From Euperipatoides rowelli (lineage: Eukaryota > Onychophora > Udeonychophora > Euonychophora > Peripatopsidae): a stretch of DNA of 10,471 nucleotides. The stretch's first letter is position 1, and each line of letters opens with the position of its first letter. The position numbers and the translations under genes were made by a program. Under the pieces are notes generated by a model, which saw only the letters and a program-made list of their open reading frames with translations, made no database searches and had not been told where the DNA came from. This document shows positions 1-7,689 of the stretch, piece by piece. Location of the stretch: the NCBI GenBank assembly GCA_003024985.2, contig PXIH01S0024960.1; one strand, 5' to 3'.

Positions 1-179
1 ATACAAAAATAAGAAATTTTTGGAATGTGGGGGAGGGGGGGGACCAAAATTTTCTCACTCCTTGAACATTTCATAACTTGAGAGGTCTGATATTAATACA
101 AAGAAACGATTTGAAAGGAGCTAAAAGCCCCGATCAAATAAACATTCATAAAAATAAATTTGATTTGACTAGAAAAGGC
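1..179. other. Unassigned sequence left of LINE A
   Basis: A G-rich run (about 27-41) is followed by AT-rich sequence. On the minus strand the reading frame of the neighbouring LINE endonuclease runs into stop codons here and loses family resemblance. I see no gene. Confidence 0.5.
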
Positions 180-712
180 CCTAGCCCCAAAGGATATGGG
201 CCTAATTCACATATAAAATCATAGAAATTGCTACCAAAGTGATTTATACGATATTTTGAAACACCATTTTCCCAGTTTATATCTGGAAGGTTAAAATCAC
301 TAATTTTAAAATCACTAAATTATTAGGTTTATTTTTAGTGAATATCACATAATAGAATTATCAAAATAATATAATCCACTGAAGAAATTCCAGGGGGTCT
401 ATAAACAATGCAAAATATGGAACGGATATTCCCTGCCGAAACTGAAAACCATAAACATTCAACTGAGCAATCAACATCACTCAAAACCTCTAATGCTAGG
501 CCTTGCTTTACATAAATGAGTATACCACCTCCCCTTCCATTTTTTCTGTCTTTTCTTAAAAGACAGAAAAAATCAATTCCTCATCATTGAACTCTGAATT
601 TAGCCAGGTTTCAACCAAGCAAATCACATCAGGTTGGACATCATTAATCACACATTTCAGTTCCAATATCTTATACGTAAGGAATTGATGTTAGTGTAAA
701 AGCATTTTAGAG
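180..712 (-). pseudogene. LINE (CR1/L2-like) apurinic endonuclease domain, decayed fragment A
   Basis: This is a relic of the endonuclease (exonuclease-endonuclease-phosphatase fold) that nicks target DNA for a non-LTR retrotransposon. Read on the minus strand, the family motifs occur in the expected order: CFYTNINSLR at about 712-683; PDVICLVETWLN, with the catalytic Glu in ETW at 604-612; NGRGGGILIYVKQGL at about 500-545; YRPPG from 403; DFNLPDINW at 272-298, holding the catalytic Asp; then NFYDFICELG at about 205-240. At least two frameshifts (about 670-680 and 545-560) separate the first three blocks. The YRPPG and DFNLPDINW blocks are in one frame, with four stop codons between them. The C-terminal SDH block and the reverse transcriptase are missing. 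No open frame remains, so it is inactive. The motif order and wording are clear; the clade (CR1/L2/Rex-like) is inferred. Confidence 0.88.
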
Positions 713-1107
713 ATCTGGAATTTGATTGCTATTTATTGACCTTGTTAGAGTTACTAATTAGTGGCATAGCGTACGTTTTTAGAGGAAGTTAAAAAATTTC
801 ACAGGATCATTGATTTCTTTTAGGCTATCTGAAAAATTCGTTGCCCACAAGAAAATATTTTATTTTAATGAAATAAGGTATTTAAGAACAAGCTATATGA
901 TACAAAAGTTTCTTATTGTCATTTAGTGACCATTCGTAAGCTACACTTTTTAAAGTAGCCTATTTATTTGGATTAGGGCTCAAAGTTGTTTTAAGCATTA
1001 GTAAAATGATATAAAGTATTTAACAAAATAATTAAAATACGCTAATACGTGTCAAATAACCCTTGCAGAAAATATTAATACACACCTGTGTTCAAATGTT
1101 TGAGGAA
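713..1107. other. AT-rich sequence without recognisable genes
   Basis: Both strands were read. There is no open frame of useful length, no transposon motif and no strong inverted repeat. Confidence 0.5.
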
Positions 1108-1210
1108 TATTTTTGTAAATGGTTATCTAGCATTAGGATAAAATATAGCCTAGTATTATTGATTGATATTTTTGTAAATGGTTATCTAGCATTATAGTAT
1201 TATTGATTGA
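1108..1210 (+). repeat. Two-copy tandem duplication differing by a 15-nt block
   Basis: Copy 1 (1108-1166) and copy 2 (1167-1210) are adjacent. They share 28 identical bases (1108-1135 and 1167-1194) and a second identical stretch ending GTATTATTGATTGA. Copy 1 has 15 extra bases at about 1136-1150 that copy 2 lacks. The perfect identity of the shared parts points to a recent duplication. The 15-nt block was either lost from copy 2 or gained in copy 1. Confidence 0.92.
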
Positions 1211-1934
1211 TTATGAAAGATGTAGTCTTGAGACTTTTTTCTGTGTGAAGTGTGGAACAGCAAAGATCATTAAATAATTATTATCTTCGGTAGGCCTACA
1301 CCAAGCCCTGGGGCCTATTTTTAGTACCTGTACCATTTCATTTTTTGAAAAACCAGCAACATGTAGCACAGTAGCAATGAATTTCTTAGAAGATTTGAAT
1401 TTAGCCTAATTAATTTAAACATGACTTTTTTGGGATGAATTAAAGTTTAATGACATTTCCAATTTTAATTAGCCTAATCTAGGCGCTGTGTAAAAAAAAA
1501 AAAAATTACTTACCTGAAATTACTTAAATAGAAGTGGATGATCAAATCTTGTTAATTAACTTATAAGGAACTTCAAAATAGTTTTGTTTAAAATAAATAA
1601 TATATTAGACAAATGTATAAATTTACTTTTTTTTTCATCTACAATTTACAAAGGAAGTGTCCAATTTTGCCACTATTGAGTATTGACTGACTAATGTTTT
1701 GGATCACTTATTTTAAATAAAAACAAACCGCAATGGGGCGCAGAAGTCAATTAAAATTGCATAGGGCTAATACTGTAGCTACAGTATTTTCCAGTTTACG
1801 TGCCCCCCCCAAGATGATTGCTNCTTTTACCGATAATTAGCAGGTCAAATTTCTAATTTCAAAATATTGAATTATTATTAACCCTTGGTTCCCACACATA
1901 TTATTTTGCTACTTACAACACACACACTAGGATA
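1211..1934. other. AT-rich sequence with homopolymers and an ambiguous base
   Basis: No gene is visible. It contains an AGGCCTA word near 1291, an A14 run at 1492-1505, a T run near 1628, a C8 run at 1803-1810 and one uncalled base at 1823. TTAGCCTAAT-type words recur at about 1403 and 1470. The palindrome at 1769-1788 is listed separately. Confidence 0.5.
1769..1788. repeat. Perfect 20-bp palindrome
   Basis: AATACTGTAGCTACAGTATT equals its own reverse complement over all 20 bases. It could be a dimeric protein site, a cruciform-prone sequence or the fold-back core of a small repeat. Its flanks are not symmetrical. No function can be assigned. Confidence 0.9.
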
Positions 1935-2218
1935 TACCCCAATTTTAATTGGCTCAATAAAAATATTAAAAATAAAATATTAAATTAAATTTTGTTAACT
2001 GCATATTTAGTCTTTGGTACAAAACTGAACCAAAAACGAGACCAATTATTTCTCTATTTTCAAAAACAAGATTAAACAAAATAACATAATTTCTTACATC
2101 AGAATTAACATCAAATTCAGATTTCAAATTTAATTTTAAACTTATTTTATGTGTAAATTATATTAAAATTAACTGGACCCAGATTGGGGTATATTAACCC
2201 CAATTTTATTTGGCTCAA
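1935..2218. repeat. Short repeat pair, possible mini transposon (MITE)
   Basis: CCCCAATTTTAATTGGCTCAA (1937-1957, shown with one base over its core) recurs at 2198-2218 with 20 of 21 bases identical. In addition TATACCCCAA (1933-1942) has an exact inverted partner TTGGGGTATA (2184-2193). Read as an element, 1935-2191 would have 9-bp inverted ends TACCCCAAT flanked by TA on both sides, as Tc1/mariner-type MITEs have. The inverted ends are short and the interior was not recognised, so chance in AT-rich DNA is possible. Confidence 0.35.
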
Positions 2219-2459
2219 AATTATTTTGGTGACACATCTTTTTGGAACATCACTTTGGGTTTTGCTAGAATTATTAGCAGACTGCCTTTTTAAGCTTACT
2301 TCCCTTAAGTCAATGAGCTGTAGTGTAGAAAATAAAACAATATTATCAACTATATCTATGTATAGTTTTATTGTTTGAAGTGCATTTTTTTTTTTTGTAC
2401 AGACCAAATTATTTAACAGTCGAAATATTTTAAGCATTTTTGATGTAACTCAATATGAA
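2219..2459. other. AT-rich sequence without recognisable genes
   Basis: A T12 run lies at 2385-2396. Short open frames on both strands (up to 96 codons on minus, 2147-2437) have low-complexity composition and no recognisable domain, so they are not called as genes. Confidence 0.5.
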
Positions 2460-2628
2460 TTTGTAAATAGTGTTAACATGTTTATATTGAGAATAACCTA
2501 ATTATTTTTGTTTATGCTTTTAATTAACTTATTGTATGCCTGTTTTGTGTATTTTTATAGAAATGTACTCGGGTTTAAAAGCCTTGGCTTACATAAACCC
2601 TAACTTATAAATAAATAAATAAATAAAA
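2460..2628 (+). mobile_element. Probable 3' end of a plus-strand LINE (hairpin plus ATAA tail)
   Basis: GGGTTTA (2571-2577) pairs with TAAACCC (2594-2600). Inside it AAGCC (2579-2583) pairs with GGCTT (2586-2590). A few bases later comes an (ATAA)n microsatellite at 2607-2627. Many CR1/Jockey/L2-type LINEs end in a short 3' hairpin followed by a tandem 3-5-nt tail, which their reverse transcriptase uses for priming. The hairpin and tail are directly visible; the identity as a LINE end is inferred from this layout. No coding part was found upstream, as expected for a heavily 5'-truncated copy. The left limit is a guess. Confidence 0.55.
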
Positions 2629-2749
2629 CATAAATGGTTATTAGGCTCCATTTATTTGCAGTCCAGGGGACCAGTGCATTCATAATCTACACCTTTAAAC
2701 ATTTCTTCAAGTGTAGCTGTAAATAACTTTTGGAAGATTGTGTCACCTT

Positions 2750-2890
2750 CAGGGGCGGTTTTAGACTTTTAAGGTGCCATAGGCACAAACAAAAAAAATA
2801 TGGAGCTCCTTAGTTCAGAAGGGGGTCTGGAATGATACACCCACTAGGTCCTGGGCAGAGCCCCGGCGGAGTTTTTTTTTTTTTAAAAAA
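2750..2890 (+). mobile_element. hAT-like terminal repeat (CAGGGGCGG...)
   Basis: CAGGGGCGGTTTTAGAC at 2750-2766 has the typical start of a hAT transposon end (CAGGG followed by a short G-rich stretch). It is followed by GGTGCCATAGGCAC and a relatively GC-rich block (about 2818-2871) with GCCCCGGCGG, then a T12/A9 junction. This composition stands out from the AT-rich surroundings. The base octet before it, GTCACCTT, would be the target duplication, but no matching right end was found. It is probably a MITE end or broken copy. Confidence 0.45.
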
Positions 2891-2943
2891 AAAGTAAATT
2901 TGAAAGCTTTAAAATCCAAATTATTTTTCACTGCTAGAAATAA

Positions 2944-2983
2944 TAGTCAGTTCCTGTGAGTAAATTGCTCCGGAAACTGACTA
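2944..2983. repeat. Inverted repeat (hairpin) TAGTCAGTTCC
   Basis: TAGTCAGTTCC (2944-2954) and GGAAACTGACTA (2972-2983) are complementary over 11 bases with a one-base bulge and a 17-nt loop. It may be the inner part of the repeat starting at 2750. No function is evident. Confidence 0.6.
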
Positions 2984-3056
2984 CTTTTTCCAGCATTGGG
3001 AAAATTTTGCACTTCTTCCAATAAACACTTTTTACTAATTGTAATTTGTATAGGAT

Positions 3057-3440
3057 GATTCCAGCTAATAAAGACTTTTCAATTTATTAGGGTTGGTAGT
3101 TATCTCTCATTTTAATATTGAAACTTTAATAGGCTAATGTAATAAACTTTTGTCTCAAAGAGAAATTAACCCTAAAAAATATTTTGATATTATTTGTGTA
3201 TAACCTGAATGAAATAAACATATGAATTAATGGGGGTAAATAAATAAACAAACACTGCTTTATGGAAATTAAAAAAATAAAGATTAGGCTACTTTTGTGG
3301 TTTTTAAATGCAGTTTTTTTTTTCCAATGCCATCCTAACATCTAACATTTTTACCAAATTTTGTTTTTAAAGGTTATAAATTTTATTTTAAAATTAGAGT
3401 GATTCAAGCTACTCTTATTCAATCTATTAGAGTTGGTAGT
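3057..3440 (+). repeat. Pair of direct repeats about 340 bases apart
   Basis: TTCAATTTATTAGGGTTGGTAGT (3078-3100, core 20 bases) and its copy at 3418-3440 match at 21 of 23 bases. Both are preceded by GATTC(C/A)AGCTA (3057-3067 and 3401-3411) at slightly different spacing. The second copy is followed directly by CAGGGGTGAGG, a hAT-like end, whereas the first is not. The interval 3101-3400 has no gene; a 71-codon minus-strand frame there is low complexity. Confidence 0.6.
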
Positions 3441-3457
3441 CAGGGGTGAGGCTCCTC
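3441..3457 (+). mobile_element. Possible hAT-like end (CAGGGGTGAGG)
   Basis: CAGGGGTGAGGCTCCTC starts exactly at the end of the second direct repeat. GAGG and CCTC within it form a mini fold-back. It resembles hAT ends, but with no partner end visible this stays tentative. The following 3458-3735 stretch holds a second GGGGTGG word near 3516 and no gene. Confidence 0.25.
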
Positions 3458-3735
3458 AAAAAAAATTTTACACTTACTATGGAAATACTATACTAAAATT
3501 ATTTTATTTATTTAGGGGTGGAACCAGTTTGATTAAAAGGCCCAGCTATTTAAAAAGTGGATTTTTTCCGGCCGCCTGATGAGTGTTGTGTATGGGTGAA
3601 GTTATTAGCACAGTTCTGCATAAATGGTGTCAGCTGGGGATATATAACCCGTCAACTAAACCGAAGAAAGCCAAATTTAAAAGCCAGAACACAGCTCTAA
3701 AACCAAGAAACATAAAAAAAGTAAAAAACAACCAA

Positions 3736-5062
3736 TCAAAATAAAACAGCTCTCAAACTAGGATCTTCTAGTGCTTTAACTGTACAGTCAATATACTGTA
3801 AAATTTATTGAGATGCAAATCTACATTTGAACCCACCAAATTGTTGAGGGTCAATACTTTTAAGTAAATCAGGCATTAGCAAAGAGGCAATATGCCTTTC
3901 GCAAAGTTTAGATAATAATGAGGATATAGACAAAGGCCTATTTGGTTACAATCAGTTGGTATATTAGATTTAGGAATGGGTATCAATAACTTTTTCCATA
4001 CAGCTGGACATTCATTTTTATCCAATGACAGGTTGATCATTCTAGTTATGGAACTACAAAGTTCGCAAGCAAACTCTCGAAGCACAAAGTAAGGTATACC
4101 ATCAGTCAGAGACAATTTTTAGAGGGTAAATTACTCAACTGGTAGAAAGTCCACATTTGTTCAACGTGGGCTATAGGCAGACCCGGTAGGAATGCAGGCA
4201 AGTTACTAATATTAAGCTCTGGAGCAAAATTAGCAATAGGCCTAAAAATCACACCAATTTCCATAGCCGTTTGGTCAGCAGATTTATTAGGGAATTTCAA
4301 CTGTGATCTCTTAGTATTTTTTCCTAAACATTTAATAATTATTTCAAAAAAGGTAACAGGAGCCCGTTTTAATGCTACTGTACTAGTAATGTTCACAAAT
4401 TTATTCTTCTTCGCTTCATATCCAAACTTTTTTATTTTTGACGAAATATCCTTGGTTTGTTGTAAAGTCTTTTTTTAGAAAATAATTTATTTTTTTCATC
4501 AACTAACTTTCATAATTTATCGTTAAACCAAGAGTGGTCATTTAACCTTCTCTTTTTCATAACCAAAGGGAAGCAATCCTTATAGAAATCAGTTAGTTCA
4601 ACCATGAATCTATCAGCAATTATTTTAACATCACTGAAATCAAATACTGGACTCCAGTCATAGGAACTAAGTTTGTATCCCAACTTATCAAGGTTAGATT
4701 TTCTTTTTGGATGACAGAAGAACGATTCCTTTTTCCTTGATAAAAAAAAAAGAATTAATAGGTGTCAAAAAATTTAAATTATGATCCGAAGAATCAATAG
4801 GTGCCTTGACGATCAAAGCATGTCCAATAGATCTTTTGTAGAAACACTTATCAATAATGTTCTCTTTCCTGGTAGGTTCCTTAATTATTTGATTAAAACC
4901 ATTAGAGAATTTAATCTTGTCAATCTTTAAGTCATTAAAATCCCCCATAACCATTATATTAGCTCTAGTATTTAAAGTATATAGCCTATCAAGTTCCGTA
5001 GATATATAAGCAGCAGTAGCATCCACAAAAATGTTATTTGGTGGCAAATAAATAGCAATCAT
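3736..5062 (-). pseudogene. LINE relic B: endonuclease C-terminus, linker and N-terminal reverse transcriptase
   Basis: This is a non-LTR retrotransposon polyprotein fragment. On the minus strand: IAIYLPPNN at 5060-5035; MGDFND with the catalytic Asp at 4931-4948; NQIIKEPTRKENIIDKC; then SSDHN, the catalytic His block, at 4778-4795. A 10-nt homopolymer (4742-4751) marks a frameshift. The linker follows, with DHSWFND at 4519-4539 and a TGA at 4510-4512. A second shift lies near the T8 run at 4470-4477. The reverse transcriptase start reads DGIPYFVLREFACEL (about 4060-4105), then CPAVWKKLLIPIPKSN. A frameshift near 3936 is followed by RPLSISSLLSKLCER, IDPQQFGGFK, a TAA (3805-3807) and KALEDPSLRAVLF to a TGA at 3736-3738. 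The catalytic palm motifs (YADD-type) are absent. At least four frameshifts and three stops make it dead. It differs from fragment A, as both contain the GDFN block. The clade is probably the CR1/L2 group. Confidence 0.9.
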
Positions 5063-6000
5063 CCTCCTCTTCCTTTTTAGGTAATTCTATAAAACGATCG
5101 CCGAGCTCTTGGAAGCATTCAGCTACTTTGCTTATTTTTTACCCATTAGGTTCAAGTATTAATTTAACCACAAGGGTGATCAATTCATTCATCTTTGTAC
5201 TTTTAACAAAAATATGTACTCATCCAGGATTGCATTTCTTGTGTTTGCTCTCAAGCTCCTCTTGTATAGCTAGTTGCTTCCAAAAAATTTTTGTTTTCAG
5301 CAAACCCTAATCTAACAATGTAAGATGGAACCCCACCTTGTTTCAACTGGTAATTTTAAAACAGGTTACTTTTTTCAATATGCCCATAACAATTGAGAAT
5401 TGATTTCTTTGCTGATAGATTTACATGTCGACAAAGTTTCGTCTTCAGTTTTATTATGTCCCCAATTATTAAGTGCAGGATGTGAGCCACACACATTTAA
5501 GCAGTAATGTGGTTGTATTTATTTTCAATTATCGATAGGTTTTCACCATGGCTAAATTGTATTATCAGTTACTGTTCCTGCAAGCCTTTCAATTTATTTT
5601 TCTTACATTGTATCTACAATTTTGGATTTTTCTTACATTATATAAAAAGTGTGATTTTCAGCTTTTGTTGTCCGAGTTTTATACAAGACTAGGTGGGGAG
5701 TGTTTAAAATAAAATTTGTGACAGATTCATTTCTTCTGTTACTTTATCCATTCAGCTGAAGAGCCATTAGGCCTACCTGAACTTTTGCAATTTTTGTTTA
5801 TACTTCATACTTTGACACACATTGATACTCTGTATCCAGAAGTGTGGTGGGCAATGAGAAACATGAAGGAAACTTGTAGTATGGTCTTATACTTTTCACA
5901 AAATTGATCCAATCTGAATTCTCAACCAATGCGGAGCTATCCCGAGGAAAAAATTACTCAAGCTAAGTTTAAGTCCTGATTTTCAGTTTCATGCGTGAAG
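5060..6000 (-). pseudogene. hAT transposase pseudogene (BED/DUF659-type)
   Basis: This is a relic of a cut-and-paste hAT transposase. One minus-strand frame runs from about 6000 to 5552 without an indel but with nine stops (seven TAA, two TAG). In it: FFPRDSSALVENSDWINF, IRPYYKFPS, LLDTEYQ, LQLNG-stop-SNRRNESV (the usual DGW/first-Asp region, now Asn and stop), TNFILNTPHLVLYKT, TKAENHT and GTVTDN (second catalytic Asp region, DUF659). After frameshifts come KYNHITA-stop-MCVAHILHLIIGDIIK (5496 downward, the conserved C..H), CKSISKEINSQLLWAY, LPVETRWGS (5327-5353, the hAT TRW block), AENKNFLEAT (5272-5301), LAIQEELESK, NAILDEYIF and KISKVAECFQELGDRF (about 5085-5140). The C-terminal dimerisation region is missing: the frame stops where LINE relic B begins. 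The segment 6000-6060 may hold the tail of the BED finger. Family assignment comes from motif order recalled from hAT proteins. Confidence 0.87.
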
Positions 6001-6176
6001 ATTGTTTGGAATTGTCTTTGACTTCAACCAAGGTGTTACATTTCCTCTAAAGTACTGTGACTACCAAGGCTCTCATCCCTTTATGTTAAGTTGATGGTGA
6101 CCTGATTCTATTTTGCTGCTCACTGGATTTTAACATGGTTTCCTTAATGTATGGTGGGCTTTTTTCCTTGTAGTGT

Positions 6177-6186
6177 TTTTTATATA
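6177..6186 (-). promoter_or_regulatory. TATA box candidate
   Basis: On the minus strand the sequence reads TATATAAAAA, a full match to TATAWAAR. It sits about 180 bases upstream of the first recognisable hAT transposase residues and about 265 bases downstream of the heat-shock element cluster. TATA-like words are common in AT-rich DNA, so position is the only support. Confidence 0.3.
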
Positions 6187-6355
6187 GTCAGCATTGCATA
6201 AGTCATAAATGATTAAAAACACTAAAACACTCACAAAAACTAAGTTAATAAGAGCACAATTAAAAATCAGAAAACAAAAGTACCACAGCAATGTTTTACA
6301 TGAACCTTCCGTCTAGAGGATAACCAAAACTACCAGGCAAGCAGTTGGTTGTGCA

Positions 6356-6363
6356 TTATATAG
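6356..6363 (-). promoter_or_regulatory. TATA box candidate near heat-shock elements
   Basis: CTATATAA on the minus strand lies about 90 bases downstream of the first perfect heat-shock element. That is a normal arrangement for a heat-inducible promoter firing on the minus strand. No open frame with a recognised heat-shock protein follows; the next recognisable coding relic is the hAT transposase. Confidence 0.35.
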
Positions 6364-6450
6364 TATTTGACTTTGGATACTGCTGTACGGTTCTAGTGCA
6401 GTGTAAAAAATTGTAGAGTTCTCAAGTATATTGTCTTTCTTGTCAAAAAT

Positions 6451-6559
6451 TTCTCGAATGTTCCAGAATTAACTGGATTCTATAACATTTCACAATTTTC
6501 AAGAAATTTCTTGAATGTAATAAATAATCTAGAAAACTGCAGAGTTTTCTAGAATGTCC
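6451..6559. promoter_or_regulatory. Cluster of heat-shock elements (HSF binding sites)
   Basis: Heat-shock factor trimers bind alternating GAA and TTC units at 5-bp spacing. TTCTCGAATGTTCCAGAA (6451-6468) is TTC-nn-GAA-nn-TTC-nn-GAA, four perfect units in register. TTCAAGAAATTTCTTGAA (6498-6515) is a second perfect four-unit site, starting 47 bases later. TTCTAGAATGTCC (6547-6559) is a third site with two perfect units and one with a mismatch. Two perfect tetra-unit sites within 65 bases are very unlikely by chance, even in AT-rich DNA. The sites are symmetric, so the orientation of the controlled gene is not fixed by them; the TATA word at 6356-6363 favours the minus strand. Confidence 0.7.
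6528..6553. repeat. Perfect 11-bp hairpin
   Basis: TCTAGAAAACT (6528-6538) and AGTTTTCTAGA (6543-6553) are exact reverse complements around the loop GCAG. The right arm overlaps the third heat-shock element. Confidence 0.85.
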
Positions 6560-6639
6560 TTAAATATGTGAAATGGCCCTAAAATTCCAAACAACTTTTC
6601 TCAATATTGTTGCTTAAATAGTAAAAAGAAAATTCTCAA

Positions 6640-6664
6640 ATATTCTCATAGGCTTTGAGAATAT
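6640..6664. repeat. 9-bp inverted repeat
   Basis: ATATTCTCA (6640-6648) and TGAGAATAT (6656-6664) are exact reverse complements with a 7-base loop TAGGCTT. It could be a weak hairpin; no function is evident. Confidence 0.7.
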
Positions 6665-7257
6665 CCTTGTCTCATATCAATACTTAGGACCACACTTGCT
6701 TTTTTGTGGGGGAAATCACAGGAACTGAGTCACTTCACCTTTTTTTATAAGTAATTTGTGAAAACTTACACTTTTTATACATTTTGATATTTTTCATAAA
6801 TTACTAACAAAAAATTTAATAGAATATTGAAAAAAATCCAGCAATTTCGGCCATTGCCAGATAAAAAAAAGATTAGTAGCAAAAAGTTTATTAAAAAAGG
6901 CATAGGGCGAGCCACTATATATGAGTTCCTGCACCTTTTTTTTTTTTTTTTAGAAAAATAGCATTGCTTAGGCCTATAACAATATCACATTTAGCCAAAT
7001 TATGTGAATAGCATGTTTTAATAAATCTTCATTAATTATTAATTGATAAACATTAAACCAATACAATTTGAAGATCTGCCATGACAGTTTTGAAATTACT
7101 TCAATTTAATAATTATTTAGTATATATAGCATTATCACCGATTTCGTAAAAGCGTACTTCTAAATCACAATATTTTCATTAAAAAATTAATAGAATTAGA
7201 CCCATTATGAGTAAAACTGGATGGATATCATATACTTATATACAGTATTTACTTTTG
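6665..7257. other. AT-rich sequence without recognisable genes
   Basis: It contains a T16 run at 6936-6951 preceded by a GAGTTCCTGCACC block, and an AGGCCTA word near 6971. No reading frame or transposon motif was seen. Confidence 0.5.
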
Positions 7258-7277
7258 AGGGTTGCTTTGGATAAAGG
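7258..7277 (-). repeat. Left terminal inverted repeat candidate
   Basis: AGGGTTGCTTTGGATAAAGG pairs with 9421-9440 with one mismatch. The following CTCATCTC extends the match to the inner right-end copy near 9372-9391 (19 of 20 bases of TTTGGATAAAGGCTCATCTC). Confidence 0.65.
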
Positions 7278-7328
7278 CTCATCTCCACTTTTTCAAATTT
7301 TACAGGAGAGCCGATTTTCTCTATATGG

Positions 7329-7357
7329 CAGTTGTGGCTCCTAAAAATAGACAACTG
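7329..7357. repeat. Small hairpin in left end
   Basis: CAGTTGT (7329-7335) and ACAACTG (7351-7357) are exact reverse complements around a 15-base loop, about 70 bases inside the left terminal repeat. Confidence 0.4.
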
Positions 7358-7467
7358 TGGATGGAAAATTTTCTGCTTACTGGCAGAAACTTTAGGATCC
7401 CATGTACAAAAATTTGAACAGCCAATAAGCCAAAATAAAATAAAATAATTTAAAAAACAATGGAAAT

Positions 7468-7520
7468 GAGCCCTTATCCAAGAAATAGCAACTAATTTTG
7501 GCATTGATGAGCCCTTATCC
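7468..7520 (+). repeat. Subterminal motif pair, left side
   Basis: ATGAGCCCTTATCCA occurs twice, ending near 7480 and 7521, 41 bases apart. Both copies are in inverse orientation to the left terminal repeat, so the left end holds one minus and two plus copies. Confidence 0.75.
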
Positions 7521-7689
7521 AGAAAAACAAGGCCTCAATCTTATTTTTTTGCTCATATGGCTACGATACCACTCACAATTCAATTTTTCATTACCCCTTA
7601 ACCTACATGGACACAAGTAGAATGATACAAGCTACTAATGACAAAAGTAATATAATTTAAAATGATGTCCAGTTTAAACAAGAATGAAT

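Larger units (their letters stand above)
6061..6450. other. Presumed 5' flank of the hAT relic
   Basis: No reading frame of note on either strand. Two minus-strand TATA-like sites lie here (listed separately). A hAT terminal repeat (CAGGG on the minus strand) was looked for here and up to about 7200 and not found, so the outer limit of the element is unknown. Confidence 0.4.

Noticed and set aside
1108-1210. CRISPR-like array
   Set aside because: Only two adjacent copies with no unique spacers, in eukaryotic DNA.
2147-2437. Overlapping open frames of 96 (minus) and 64 (plus) codons
   Set aside because: Low-complexity, AT-driven composition, no domain, and they overlap each other on opposite strands.
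5128-5692. Two plus-strand frames of 60 and 61 codons
   Set aside because: They are shadows of the minus-strand hAT transposase relic, which carries family motifs.
5721-5908. Plus-strand stretch open for about 62 codons behind a pyrimidine tract ending in CAG, considered as a host exon
   Set aside because: The opposite strand of the same bases reads as hAT transposase (LVENSDWINF, IRPYYKFPS, NRRNESV), which explains it better.
5552-5971. Alternative genetic code (TAA/TAG as Gln) suggested by only TAA/TAG stops in the hAT frame
   Set aside because: Neighbouring parts of the same relic and LINE B also have TGA stops and frameshifts, and one stop replaces the conserved Trp of the DGW block. 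Ordinary decay is enough.
6936-6951. T16 run taken as a retrogene poly(A) tail on the minus strand
   Set aside because: A minus-strand tail would need gene sequence at higher coordinates, and none was found there; homopolymers are common throughout the window.
7205-7504. 99-codon minus-strand frame
   Set aside because: It runs across the left terminal repeat and the subterminal motifs of the candidate transposon and has no recognisable domain; probably a chance frame.
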